From positions 180,068 through 191,162 of the forward strand of contig NW_003120427.1 of the NCBI RefSeq assembly GCF_000003605.2: DNA of 11,095 bases. The letters run 5' to 3'. Below are positions 1 to 6,928 of the stretch, piece by piece. This DNA comes from Saccoglossus kowalevskii (Eukaryota > Hemichordata > Enteropneusta > Harrimaniidae). Both the position numbers and the translations under genes were made by a program. Numbering within the stretch: position 1 is the stretch's first letter; each line of letters starts with the position of its first letter. The notes under the pieces were generated by a model. It worked only from the letters and a program-made list of their open reading frames with translations, ran no database searches and was not told where the DNA came from.

Positions 1-30
1 GGGACTGTGGTCATTTTCAATTACTTGTTT

Positions 31-421
31 TATTACACTCATGGCCATGTCAACCAATCAGATTCATGGTTTCACTAGGTATGCTAATTATATTATTACA
101 CTCATTGCCTTGTCAACCAATCAAATTCATGGTGTCATGAGGTATGCTAATTATATTATTACACTCATGGCCATGTCAACCAATCAGATTCATGGTGTCA
201 TGAGGTATGCTAATTTTATTATCACACCTCATGGCCATGTCAACTAATCTGATTCATGGTGTCACTAGGTATGCTAATTATATCATTACACCTCATTGCC
301 TTGTCAACCAATCAAATTCATGGTGTCACTAGGTATGCTAATTATATCATTACACCTCATTGCCTTGTCAACCAATCAGATTCATGGTGTCACTATGTAT
401 GCTAATTATATCATTACACTT
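31..421. repeat. 63/64-bp minisatellite, about 6 copies, in a SETD2 intron
   Basis: The motif ATGCTAAT recurs at 81, 144, 207, 271, 335 and 399, so the first two spacings are 63 bp and the last three 64 bp. Each unit also carries a CCAATCA/ATTCATGG block. The array ends about 23 bp before the acceptor of the WW exon. The 63-bp units are a multiple of three and create a repetitive open frame that is not a gene. Each unit contains TGCTAAT, which fits an animal branch-point consensus (yUnAy). Confidence 0.95.
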
Positions 422-444
422 ATTATTCGTGGGCTATATTTCAG
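399..444 (+). promoter_or_regulatory. Branch point and 3' splice site before the WW exon
   Basis: The acceptor is TATATTTCAG with the AG at 443-444. The best branch-point candidate is TGCTAAT at 400-406 (A at 405), about 39 nt upstream, and it lies inside the last minisatellite unit. The polypyrimidine tract between them is weak and interrupted by GTGGGC. The junction position is supported because the following codons read QTQWDPPTW, a classic SETD2 WW sequence, with a split Arg codon (phase 2). Confidence 0.6.
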
Positions 445-625
445 GCAAACTCAGTGGGATCCTCCTACATGGGAAGGAAATCCCCCTGATATGGGGAGTG
501 AGGAAACAGACATGGATCTAGGTACTCCAACCTATGATGAGAAGACAAAGAAGAGAGCAACACAAGCAGCAGCTGATACCTCCAGTGAAGCTGCCAAGAG
601 AAAGAAAGAAGAATTCAGAACTAAA
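445..625 (+). CDS. SETD2: SETD2 histone H3K36 methyltransferase, WW/linker exon (partial gene)
   Basis: This exon encodes the C-terminal half of the WW domain and the linker to the SRI domain. SETD2 trimethylates histone H3 lysine 36 in the nucleus during transcription elongation. The exon starts in phase 2 after TTTCAG and reads QTQWDPPTW, which includes the second WW tryptophan and the proline-rich end of the fold. It continues with DMDLGTPTYDE, a signature I recognise from vertebrate SETD2, and then a Lys/Ala-rich stretch ending ADTSSEAAKRKKEEFRTK. The donor is AAA|GTATGT at 625/626, giving a phase 0 intron. The exon is 181 bp. The first half of the WW domain, the SET domain and everything upstream lie outside the window. 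No frameshift or stop interrupts the frame. Assignment is by recognition of family sequence, not by a search. Confidence 0.93.
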
Positions 626-662
626 GTATGTCATTAACATTGATTTTGTTCCAATTTTATAC

Positions 663-1588
663 ATCAAATATGACCCCCTGGCAGCCATGTTTGAATTAAA
701 TATGACCCACTGGCAGCCATGTTTGTATCTAATATGACTCACTTGCAGCCATGTTTGAATTAAATATGACCCACTGGCAGCCATGTTTGTATCTAATATG
801 ACCCACTTGCAGCCATGTTTGAATTAAATATGACCCACTGGCAGCCATGTTTGTATCTAATATGACCCACTTGCAGCCATGTTTGAATTAAATATGACCC
901 ACTGGCAGCCATGTTTGAATTAAATATGACCCACTGGCAGCCATGTTTGAATTAAATATGACCCACTGGCAGCCATGTTTGAATTAAATATGACCCACTA
1001 GTTGCCATGTTTGAATTAAATATGACCCACTGGCAGCCATGTTTGAATTAAATATGACCCACTGGCAGCCATGTTTGAATTAAATATGACCCACTAGTTG
1101 CCATGTTTGAATTAAATATGACCCACTGGCAGCCATGTTTGAATTAAATATGACCCATTACTTGCCATGTTTGAATTAAATATGACCCACTAGTTGCCAT
1201 GTTTGAATTAAATATGACCTACTAGTTGCCATGTTTGAATTAAATATGACCCACTAGTTGCCATGTTTGAATTAAATATGACCCACTGGCAGCCATGTTT
1301 GAATTAAATATGACCCACTGGTTGCCATGTTTGAATTAAATATGACCCACTGGTTGCCATGTTTGAATTAAATATGACCCACTAGTTGCCATGTTTGAAT
1401 TAAATATGACCCACTAGTTGCCATGTTTGAATTAAATATGACCCACTGGTTGCCATGTTTGAATCAAATACATGTATGACCCACTAGTTGCCATGTTTGA
1501 ATTAAATATGACCCACTGGTTGCCATGTTTGAATTAAATATGACCCACTGGTTGCCATGTTTGAATTAAATATGACCCACTGGTACCC
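663..1588. repeat. 32-bp minisatellite, about 29 copies, in a SETD2 intron
   Basis: The unit is 32 bp, with ATGTTTGAATTAAATATGAC followed by CCACTGGCAGCC. Copies start at 687, 719, 751 and so on every 32 bp to 1557, apart from one unit at 1455 that is 6 bp longer. The first six full units (687-878) alternate between a GAATTAA/CTGGCAG type and a GTATCTA/CTTGCAG type, making three 64-bp dimers. Later units are monomeric and shift from GGCAG to TAGTTG and GGTTG variants toward the 3' end. It lies wholly within the 1381-bp intron. Confidence 0.97.
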
Positions 1589-2006
1589 AGAAATTGTCAA
1601 TCACAAAGTTAAAATATCATGAGGAAACAGATGCTCTTTATATGCTATAGCTGACTGGTGACCATTTTTTTTGTGAAGATTCAAATAACTGCAAATCTTC
1701 ACTTCTGACTTAATGACAAGTGAAATTGACATATTTAATGTGGTAGTGTCTCACCCACTGACAACAACTTGCTACTCCTGTGGAATATTTACTGCTCAGA
1801 TATGTAACATTTTGACAGAAGAATGTTGCATCATACATTGTGTGTCTATCAAAAATACAGTGTATGAATGTATGTCAGTATACCTCAGTCGTAGCTTAGC
1901 TATAGCCAGATAGTCACATATGATTCAGAGTGATACACACTATTGGAGTGTTGCGTAGCAGTCAAAATCAAAAAAACTTACAAACCAATACCTTTTTTCC
2001 CCCCAG
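1589..2006 (+). other. Non-repetitive remainder of the SETD2 intron, with acceptor
   Basis: About 400 bp of ordinary intronic sequence. The only clear signal is the acceptor: a strong pyrimidine tract (CCTTTTTTCCCCCC) ending in AG at 2005-2006. A 66-codon open frame at 1713-1913 has no recognisable features and is taken as chance. Confidence 0.7.
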
Positions 2007-2108
2007 ATGTCAACTTATGTTGTCAGTGTGTTAAATCCGTACAGAAAACCAGATTGTAAACTTGGTAGAATTACATCAACAGATGACTTCAAACATCTTG
2101 CTAGAAAG
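2007..2108 (+). CDS. SETD2: SETD2, first SRI-domain exon
   Basis: This 102-bp exon encodes exactly 34 residues from MSTYVVSVLNPYRKPDCK to DFKHLARK, in phase 0 at both ends. It is the N-terminal half of the SRI (Set2-Rpb1 interacting) domain, a helical module that binds the Ser2/Ser5-phosphorylated C-terminal repeats of RNA polymerase II and so couples H3K36 methylation to elongation. Aligned by eye with human SETD2 as I recall it, the residues reported to contact the CTD (Val2483, Phe2505, Lys2506, Arg2510) are all conserved here: the second Val of YVV, and Phe, Lys and Arg of DFKHLAR. The donor is AAG|GTAAGT, a perfect consensus. The exon joins the preceding one as FRTK-MSTY, matching the family. 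Confidence 0.95.
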
Positions 2109-2134
2109 GTAAGTCACTGCATATATTAACATAT

Positions 2135-2262
2135 ATGATGAGGTTATCACGAGAATACTGAAAAGTATACACAAAGGCAGTAAGGAGTTTGTATTGACCA
2201 ACATGTTGGTTCCGTACTGCCTGAATGCATACTTTGTGGTGTTCTTGTGATAAACTTATTAT
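2135..2262 (+). ncRNA. Long ungapped foldback in the last SETD2 intron (miRNA-like hairpin or MITE)
   Basis: Positions i and j with i+j=4397 pair from 2135/2262 inward to the loop at about 2197-2200 without any bulge. Over 62 positions I count 41 Watson-Crick pairs, 11 G-U wobbles and 10 mismatches. The best runs are 2144-2150 with 2247-2253, 2162-2168 with 2229-2235, and 2175-2182 with 2215-2222. The centre also contains the perfect palindrome ACCAACATGTTGGT (2197-2210), which offers an alternative small hairpin. Wobbles exceed A-C mismatches 11 to 2 when read on the + strand, as expected if the RNA of the SETD2 sense strand is what folds. It could instead be an old foldback MITE. Classing it as an RNA gene is inference. 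Confidence 0.4.
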
Positions 2263-2464
2263 TCTACATCTTCTATTTCCATTGCACACTACATATCTTG
2301 TGTCGGTGTAACCAAATAAAGTGTTCAGATGTAAGGTGATTTACGGATTTTTCTGTGTATGTTTAAATGATAGCATTTTTCATTTTTGAGCTCAAGTCAC
2401 ATGAATTGTTAATTCTATTCAAAAATTATTTATATAACAACATTATTTTATTCTTTGACAATAG

Positions 2465-2626
2465 TTAACGCATGGTATCATGGCGAAGGAGATGAAACAC
2501 TGCCGCAATGTGGAAGACTTAGAAGTCAATGAAAATGTCAAGGGAAAAGCAAAAGAATACATACGCAAATACATGGGCAAATGTGGTGCTATTTATAAGA
2601 AGGAAACTGTGCATGAACATATGTAG
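2465..2626 (+). CDS. SETD2: SETD2, last coding exon (C-terminal half of SRI domain)
   Basis: After the acceptor ACAATAG (AG at 2463-2464) the phase 0 frame reads LTHGIMAKEMKHCRN, then VEDLEVNENVKGKAKEYIRK, then YMGKCGAIYKK and a short tail ending HEHM before TAG at 2624-2626. This is the rest of the SRI domain. His of LTHG corresponds to human His2514, another reported CTD contact. The protein ends at nearly the same place as human SETD2, about 13 residues after the conserved Gly-Ala-(Ile/Val)-Tyr core begins, so the C-terminus is complete. The exon is 53 codons plus stop. Joined in frame, the three exons give a 445-nt partial coding sequence with no lesion, so the gene is very probably functional. 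Confidence 0.95.
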   Translation, partial: LTHGIMAKEMKHCRNVEDLEVNENVKGKAKEYIRKYMGKCGAIYKKETVHEHM

Positions 2627-2693
2627 AAAATGCTAATGGATGGGCACACCTAACTTAATTAATGCTTGTTCCAAGGCCCTTTAAACCTGAATA

Positions 2694-3091
2694 ATGCTCG
2701 TTGCAGGGCACATTCAGCCAATGTAAATAACTGACTGAAAAGACACATCTAAGATAAACAATGCTCATGGCAGAGCATGTATAGCAAATGTAAATAACGC
2801 ATTGCAAGATGCATCTAACATAAATGAATTTGAATAATGCTTGTTGCAGGGCACATCAAGCTTGAATAATGCTTGTTGCAGGGCACATCAAGCTTGAATA
2901 ATGCTTGTTGTAGGGCACATCAAGCTTGAATAATGCTTGTTGCAGGGCACATCAAGCTTGAATAATGCTTGTTGCAGGGCACATCAAACTTGAATAATGC
3001 TTGTTGCAGGGCACATCAAGCTTGAATAATGCTTGTTGCAGGGCACATCAGACTTAAATGCTCTTGTAGGCATTTTCAGCATATGTAAATA
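2694..3091 (+). promoter_or_regulatory. Three Pumilio-type sites (UGUAAAUA) in the SETD2 3' UTR
   Basis: TGTAAATA, which fits the PUF-protein consensus UGUANAUA, occurs at 2722-2729, 2789-2796 and 3084-3091, flanking the 32-bp array. Each sits in a similar context (CAGC, then ATGTAAATAA), as if it were part of an older, larger repeat unit that also includes AATGCTC/GCAGGGCACATTCAGC. A fourth copy lies at 4432-4439. PUF proteins typically repress or destabilise mRNAs. Binding here is inference from the motif. Confidence 0.4.
2830..3053. repeat. 32-bp minisatellite, 7 near-perfect copies, in the SETD2 3' UTR
   Basis: Units start at 2830, 2862, 2894, 2926, 2958, 2990 and 3022 with TTGAATAATGCTTGTTGCAG, then GGCACATCAAGC. 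Divergence is very low (for example TTGTAG for TTGCAG in the third unit), so the array looks young. Degenerate relatives flank it at about 2685-2829 and 3054-3091. CAAGC at the end of one unit and GCTTG of the next form a 5-bp stem over the 9-nt loop TTGAATAAT, so a transcript would carry a row of small hairpins every 32 nt. The period equals that of the intronic array, but the sequences differ. Confidence 0.95.
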
Positions 3092-3862
3092 ATGTTTATT
3101 TAATAGCAGACACATATGTGCATGGGAATGATTCATCGGCTTTTTGAATCCTGTAAAAGGACTCGGAAACCTGACAACTTACAAAACATAGTTGTTCACT
3201 GAAAGTTGTGTGATATAACATAGAATGTTGCATAGTTTTGTACCAACCAGAACATTTTTATTATAATAATAATATATGTAGAGGTAGTTTTCTTGATTTT
3301 TTTTATGAAATTAGCCAAAAATGTTGTAACCAGTTTATTTTTTACTGAATTCTGTTGTATTTGAATTTTATACAAAAATAGTCATATTTTGTGTAGTAAA
3401 TTTTTTAGTTGTACCAGATAACTGATTGTAAATGCTCCTGTGTGGTATCTTGTGATAGGGCTATGAATTGCAGGCAACCTGAAGGGCTTCATTTAATTAA
3501 CATGCATATGTGGACCACTTAACTCGTTCATAAGTACGTCACAATGATTGGAATGCTGTTCCATATTCCCTCTATTATGAGCGCATATAAACCAATAACC
3601 ACATTTGTTGTGTGCTGAATCATTAAAGTATTACTTATTTTGACCATAGCAAGATCTCTAATTTTTGTAAGCTCATGCACTGCTAATAGAGCAAATATGG
3701 GATGTGCGTAGTTCAAATAAATCCCCTAGTGGTGTATGACAGTTGTATCTGGGTTTGTCAGCTGGAAACTAGTAAGGGGATTTTATCAACATTTTTATCA
3801 ACAGTGGGAGCAACATTGAGTGCATAAATTGTAATACAAAAAATAGGGGAAATATGTAAAAC
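3054..3862. other. AT-rich non-coding stretch
   Basis: No gene is visible. It holds the degenerate end of the 32-bp array (to about 3091), a TTATTATAATAATAATATATG run near 3260, and the poly(A) signals described separately. The 62-codon minus-strand frame at 3528-3716 shows no family features. Confidence 0.5.
3716..3721 (+). terminator. Candidate proximal poly(A) signal for SETD2
   Basis: AATAAA at 3716-3721 is followed within 15-50 nt by a G/T-rich stretch (GTGGTGTATGACAGTTGTAT, then CTGGGTTTGTC), the usual downstream element. An ATTAAA variant lies at 3622-3627. Use of this site would give a 3' UTR of about 1.1 kb that retains the 32-bp array and Pumilio-type sites. Confidence 0.4.
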
Positions 3863-4068
3863 CGGATACTGCCACCATCGTATCACATGTACACGTGAAA
3901 GCTGCCACAACTGTATCAACACGTAGAGGTGAAGACTGCCACCATCGTATCAACTCGTACACGTGAATGCTGCCACCACTGTATCAACACGTAGAGGTGA
4001 AGACTGCCACCATCGTATCAACTCGTACAGGTGAATGTTGCCCACTACCGTATCAACACGTACATGTA
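3863..4068. repeat. 34-bp minisatellite, 6 copies (three 68-bp dimers)
   Basis: CTGCC anchors at 3869, 3902, 3936, 3970, 4004 and about 4038 give a 33-34 bp period. Two unit types alternate: one with CACCATCGTATCAACTCGTA and one with ACTGTATCAACACGTAGAGG. The array is richer in GC than its surroundings and has E-box cores (CACGTG) in two units. It has no evident coding role. Confidence 0.9.
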
Positions 4069-4597
4069 AGCTTCTCTGTAAACTGATTACAAAGTCTTTT
4101 TCAAATTTATTAGGGTTTTGAGGGGTACACTGCTAGTTGCCAGACAAGAGACTAACATCACATTTATAAGCCACAATATACTTTACATTCCAAATCATAG
4201 ATTATTCCTATGAAATGTTATTAAAACAGAATTGTTATTTTACTTTACTGCTCCAGTGTCTTCAGCTTTCTGCAAATTATCAATATGACTTGTGGATGAT
4301 ATCGGTTGACCCGGTCTACTGTGTGCCGACCATATTTTGTACAAAAATCCGCCATTAATTACAAATCTAAACATCTTTCATTGAACATTATGATGTAAAG
4401 AGTTTTACAGCGAGCAATAAGGCTGAGATAGTGTAAATATTGAAAAATCTTTTTGTACAACTTTGCCATCTCATTTTTTAGATGCAAGTGATTTTATTCT
4501 ATGCGGATTATGGAGTTAATACATGAGAAAAGAGTAAAACGCAATCTATTCAATTAGGGGCGGCCACTACTCTGGGAAGAACCTTTTACTAGCTTGG
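4069..4597. other. Non-coding stretch between minisatellites
   Basis: About 530 bp of AT-rich sequence with no gene. It includes a fourth UGUAAAUA motif at 4432-4439 and GTTTTGAGGGGTACACT at 4115-4131, which recurs with one change at 6675-6691. It is 3' UTR only if the distal poly(A) signal at 5746 is used. Confidence 0.4.
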
Positions 4598-5431
4598 TAA
4601 CCTAGGGAGTCATTTATTCAAAATGCTTTGTTGAAGCTCTGATGGGTAACCCAGGGAGTCATTTATTCAAAATGCTTTGTTGAAGCTCTATTGGTTGACC
4701 TAGGGAGTCATTTATTCAAAATGCTTTGTTGAAGCTATATTGGGTAACCTAGGGAGTCATTTATTCAAAATGCTTTGTTGAAGCTCTAATGGGTAACCCA
4801 GGGAGTCATTTATTCAAAATGCTTTGTTGAAGCTCTATTGGTTGACCTAGGGAGTCATTTATTCAAAATGCTTTGTTGAAGCTCTATTGGGTAACCTAGG
4901 GAGTCATTTATTCAAAATGCTTTGTTGAAGCTCTATTGGTTGACATAGGGAGTCATTTATTCAAAATGCTTTGTTGAAGCTCTATTGGTTGACCTAGGGA
5001 GTCATTTATTCAAAATGCTTTGTTGAAGCTCTAATGGGTAACCTAGGGAGTCATTTATTCAAAATGCTTTGTTGAAGCTCTAATGGGTAACCTAGGGAGT
5101 CATTTATTCAAAATGCTTTGTTGAAGCTCTATTGGGTAACCTAGGGAGTCATTTATTCAAAATGCTTTGTTGAAGCTCTATTGGGTAACCCAGGGAGTCA
5201 TTTATTCAAAATGCTTTGTTTAAGCTCTATTGGGTAACCTAGGGAGTCATTTATTCAAAATGCTTTGTTTAAGCTCTATTGGGTAACCTAGACAATCATT
5301 CAAATTGCTTTACTATGAAGCAAGTAAATAAAACCCAACTATGAAGCTGTATTGTTCAATCTAGTTATTTATTCAAAACATTTTGTTGTATCTGTATTGA
5401 GTAACCTAGGGAGTCATTTATTCAAAATGCT
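4598..5431. repeat. 49-bp minisatellite, 14 regular copies plus degenerate copies
   Basis: GGGAGTC starts at 4605, 4654, 4703 and every 49 bp to 5242, all with the invariant core GAGTCATTTATTCAAAATGC. The linker alternates between GGGTAACCTA, GGGTAACCCA and GGTTGACCTA. From 4654 to 4947 these follow a fixed three-unit order twice, so there is a 147-bp higher-order repeat. From 5291 to 5431 the copies are degenerate, with one good copy again at 5402-5431. Every core carries TTTATT, which is AATAAA on the minus strand. Confidence 0.97.
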
Positions 5432-5867
5432 TCAGATTGATGGAGTCAGTAGAAATTATTTTTGGTGATTGATTTCATAAAAATGTTTTGCAATACTAAC
5501 GTACTGCCAAGGTGATCCTTAAGTAGCCAATCATCACCAGAAATTTGCATCATGTGACTGAAACAGAACTTACAAATTGTTCATTTTTTACCAACCAAAA
5601 AATAAATAATGAAATACAGATTTATAACATTTTAGAAACATGGTTTGTTTGTGTGGTTACATTTTATGACTCATTTTGTTTTGTTATTATCTGTTTATGG
5701 TTGTATTGGCTGCTGTTATTATGTGACTGTCCTTTTAGTTAACCGAATAAACCTGTTTGGAAATCCATGCCTTTTTCTTTAAGTTCATATAACAAATTAT
5801 TGTTGATGCAAAGGAATTGGGAGTTACCCAATTGGATTACATGTAAAATCAGTTCCTAGGCTTTTTT
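5432..5867. other. Non-coding stretch with candidate distal end of the SETD2 transcript
   Basis: T-rich, low-GC sequence typical of a 3' UTR end, closing with a canonical poly(A) signal at 5746. A 65-codon frame at 5545-5742 is a composition effect of the T-rich stretch (its product is almost all hydrophobic and aromatic) and is not called. The Helentron-like element begins immediately after a T6 run at 5862-5867. Confidence 0.4.
5746..5751 (+). terminator. Candidate distal poly(A) signal for SETD2
   Basis: AATAAA at 5746-5751 is followed by CCTGTTTGGAAATCCATGCC and a T-rich tract (TTTTTCTTT), a good cleavage and downstream-element context. If it belongs to SETD2, the 3' UTR is about 3.1 kb and contains the 32-, 34- and 49-bp arrays. 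It could instead end a separate transcript. Confidence 0.4.
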
Positions 5868-6600
5868 AGCTCCGCTGTCGACTTTGTCGAGCGGAGCTTA
5901 TCATACGAGTGATTGTCCATCGTCCGTGTCAATGTTTTACTTTTTCAACTTCTTCTTTTAAACTACAAGCCTGAATGCTTGGATACTTGGTGTATATGTA
6001 CCTTGGGTAGACCTCTCTCAGATTTGTTCATTTCATGATCATATCTTCAATTCTCTCATTTTGGTGAATATTTTTGTCATTTTTGGTAAAAAGTGATATT
6101 TTCGACTTCTTGTTGAAAACCGCAAGTCCAATTGCTTTGATATTACATATATAGGTACTACATGTGGACCTCTCTCTGATTTGTTCATTTTGTAATGATA
6201 TCTTAAATTCTCCAATTTTGGTGAATATTTTTGTCATTTTTGGTAAAAAGTGATATTTTCGACTTCTTGTTAAAAACGACAAGTCCAATTGCTTTGATAT
6301 TATTACATATATACTAGTAGGTACTACATGTGGACCTCTCTCAGATTTGTTCATTTTGTAATGATACCTTAATTATCTACAGTAATTTTGGTAAATATTT
6401 TTGGTAAAAAGTGATATTTTCTTCTTGTTAAAAACCACAATCATTTATGGTGAAAAATGATATTTTTTGAATTTTTGTTGAAAACAGCAAGTCCCATTGC
6501 ATTGATACTATGCATATTGTTCATTTTCTAATATCTTCTGTTCTATAATTGAAATGTGCATTGCAAACAGCGGAGCTATCTCAGCCGAGAGGCTGCTTGT
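5868..6600 (+). mobile_element. Non-autonomous Helentron-like element (HINE, pearl/DINE-like)
   Basis: The left end is a hairpin (5868-5898) starting AGCTCCGCT and closing CGAGCGGAGCT. The right end repeats AGCGGAGCT at 6569-6577, inverse to the left end, followed by a tight hairpin CAGCC-GAGA-GGCTG (6582-6595) and CTTGT. Between them are three units of 157-166 bp (GACCTCTCTC anchors at 6010, 6167 and 6333) and a partial fourth. Subterminal inverted repeats, a minisatellite-like core, a 3' hairpin and insertion in a T/T context with no clear target-site duplication are the hallmarks of non-autonomous Helentrons, as described for DINE-1 and oyster pearl elements. The opening GGAGCTTATCATACGAGTGA, then TGTCCATCGTCCGT, also resembles hairpin-ended repeats I know from marine invertebrates. 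It carries no coding capacity, so movement would depend on a Rep/Helicase supplied elsewhere. Confidence 0.7.
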
Positions 6601-6928
6601 AATTTTAACCTAAGGCGACATCGTACACATTTGTCTATTGTTCTCAAATTAGATTAACATGATTTGTCTACATAGTTTTGAGGAGTACACTATCAAAAAT
6701 CAAAGACCACCAGAACCTCTGACTGATTTCCATCTCATTGGTTATGGTCATTTAATGTTTCTACCCAGTGATCATACTGGTGTAAGTCTAACTGGGAATC
6801 ATTCAAAGAATGAATGATTTCTTTGCCGTCAATGGATTAATGACCAAATAAAAAATTTAAATTAATTAGGTTATTATATTTGGCGGAAATCTATCACTTT
6901 GTTGAATGTACAAAACTCCCTCGGCTGT
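6601..6928. other. Non-coding stretch, nothing recognised
   Basis: About 330 bp with no gene. A short inverted repeat AATCATTC/GAATGATT lies at 6797-6819. An AATAAA at 6846 lacks any gene to serve on the + strand. Confidence 0.4.

Larger units (their letters stand above)
2627..3721 (+). other. SETD2: SETD2 3' UTR, proximal part
   Basis: Sequence after the stop codon is AT-rich, with no open frame of note, and contains a 32-bp repeat array, three Pumilio-type sites and a canonical poly(A) hexamer at 3716-3721. The true transcript end is not visible. This part would be the whole 3' UTR (about 1.1 kb) if the proximal poly(A) signal is used. Confidence 0.6.

Noticed and set aside
41-247. Repetitive open frame with motif STNQIHG repeated every 21 residues
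   Set aside because: It arises because the first minisatellite units are 63 bp, a multiple of three. It lies in an intron and breaks when the period becomes 64 bp.
296-444. In-frame ATG upstream of the WW exon
   Set aside because: This is intron read-through into the repeat array. The real exon begins at 445 after an acceptor, with a split codon.
518-784. Minus-strand 88-codon frame
   Set aside because: It is antisense to the SETD2 exon and the 32-bp repeat, with a repeat-derived product.
663-1588. CRISPR-like array (about 29 regular units of 32 bp)
   Set aside because: Repeats are head-to-tail with no unique spacers, in a eukaryotic intron. It is a minisatellite.
31-1588. Common origin of the 64-bp and 32-bp arrays
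   Set aside because: Lengths fit 2x32 and short words are shared (AATTA, CACTAG), but an alignment by eye is not better than chance for AT-rich DNA.
4598-5290. Centromeric satellite
   Set aside because: The array is under 1 kb and adjoins a normal gene, which fits a local minisatellite and not a centromere.
5545-5742. 65-codon + strand frame rich in hydrophobic residues
   Set aside because: It lies in a T-rich stretch next to a poly(A) signal. The composition explains both the frame and its hydrophobicity.
6028-6354. 108-codon minus-strand frame with internal repeats
   Set aside because: It is a shadow of the Helentron-like core repeat. The repeated peptide follows the DNA unit.
4115-6691. 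GTTTTGAGG(G/A)GTACACT at 4115 and 6675
   Set aside because: The 16/17 match does not extend on either side, so it is too short to claim a repeat family.
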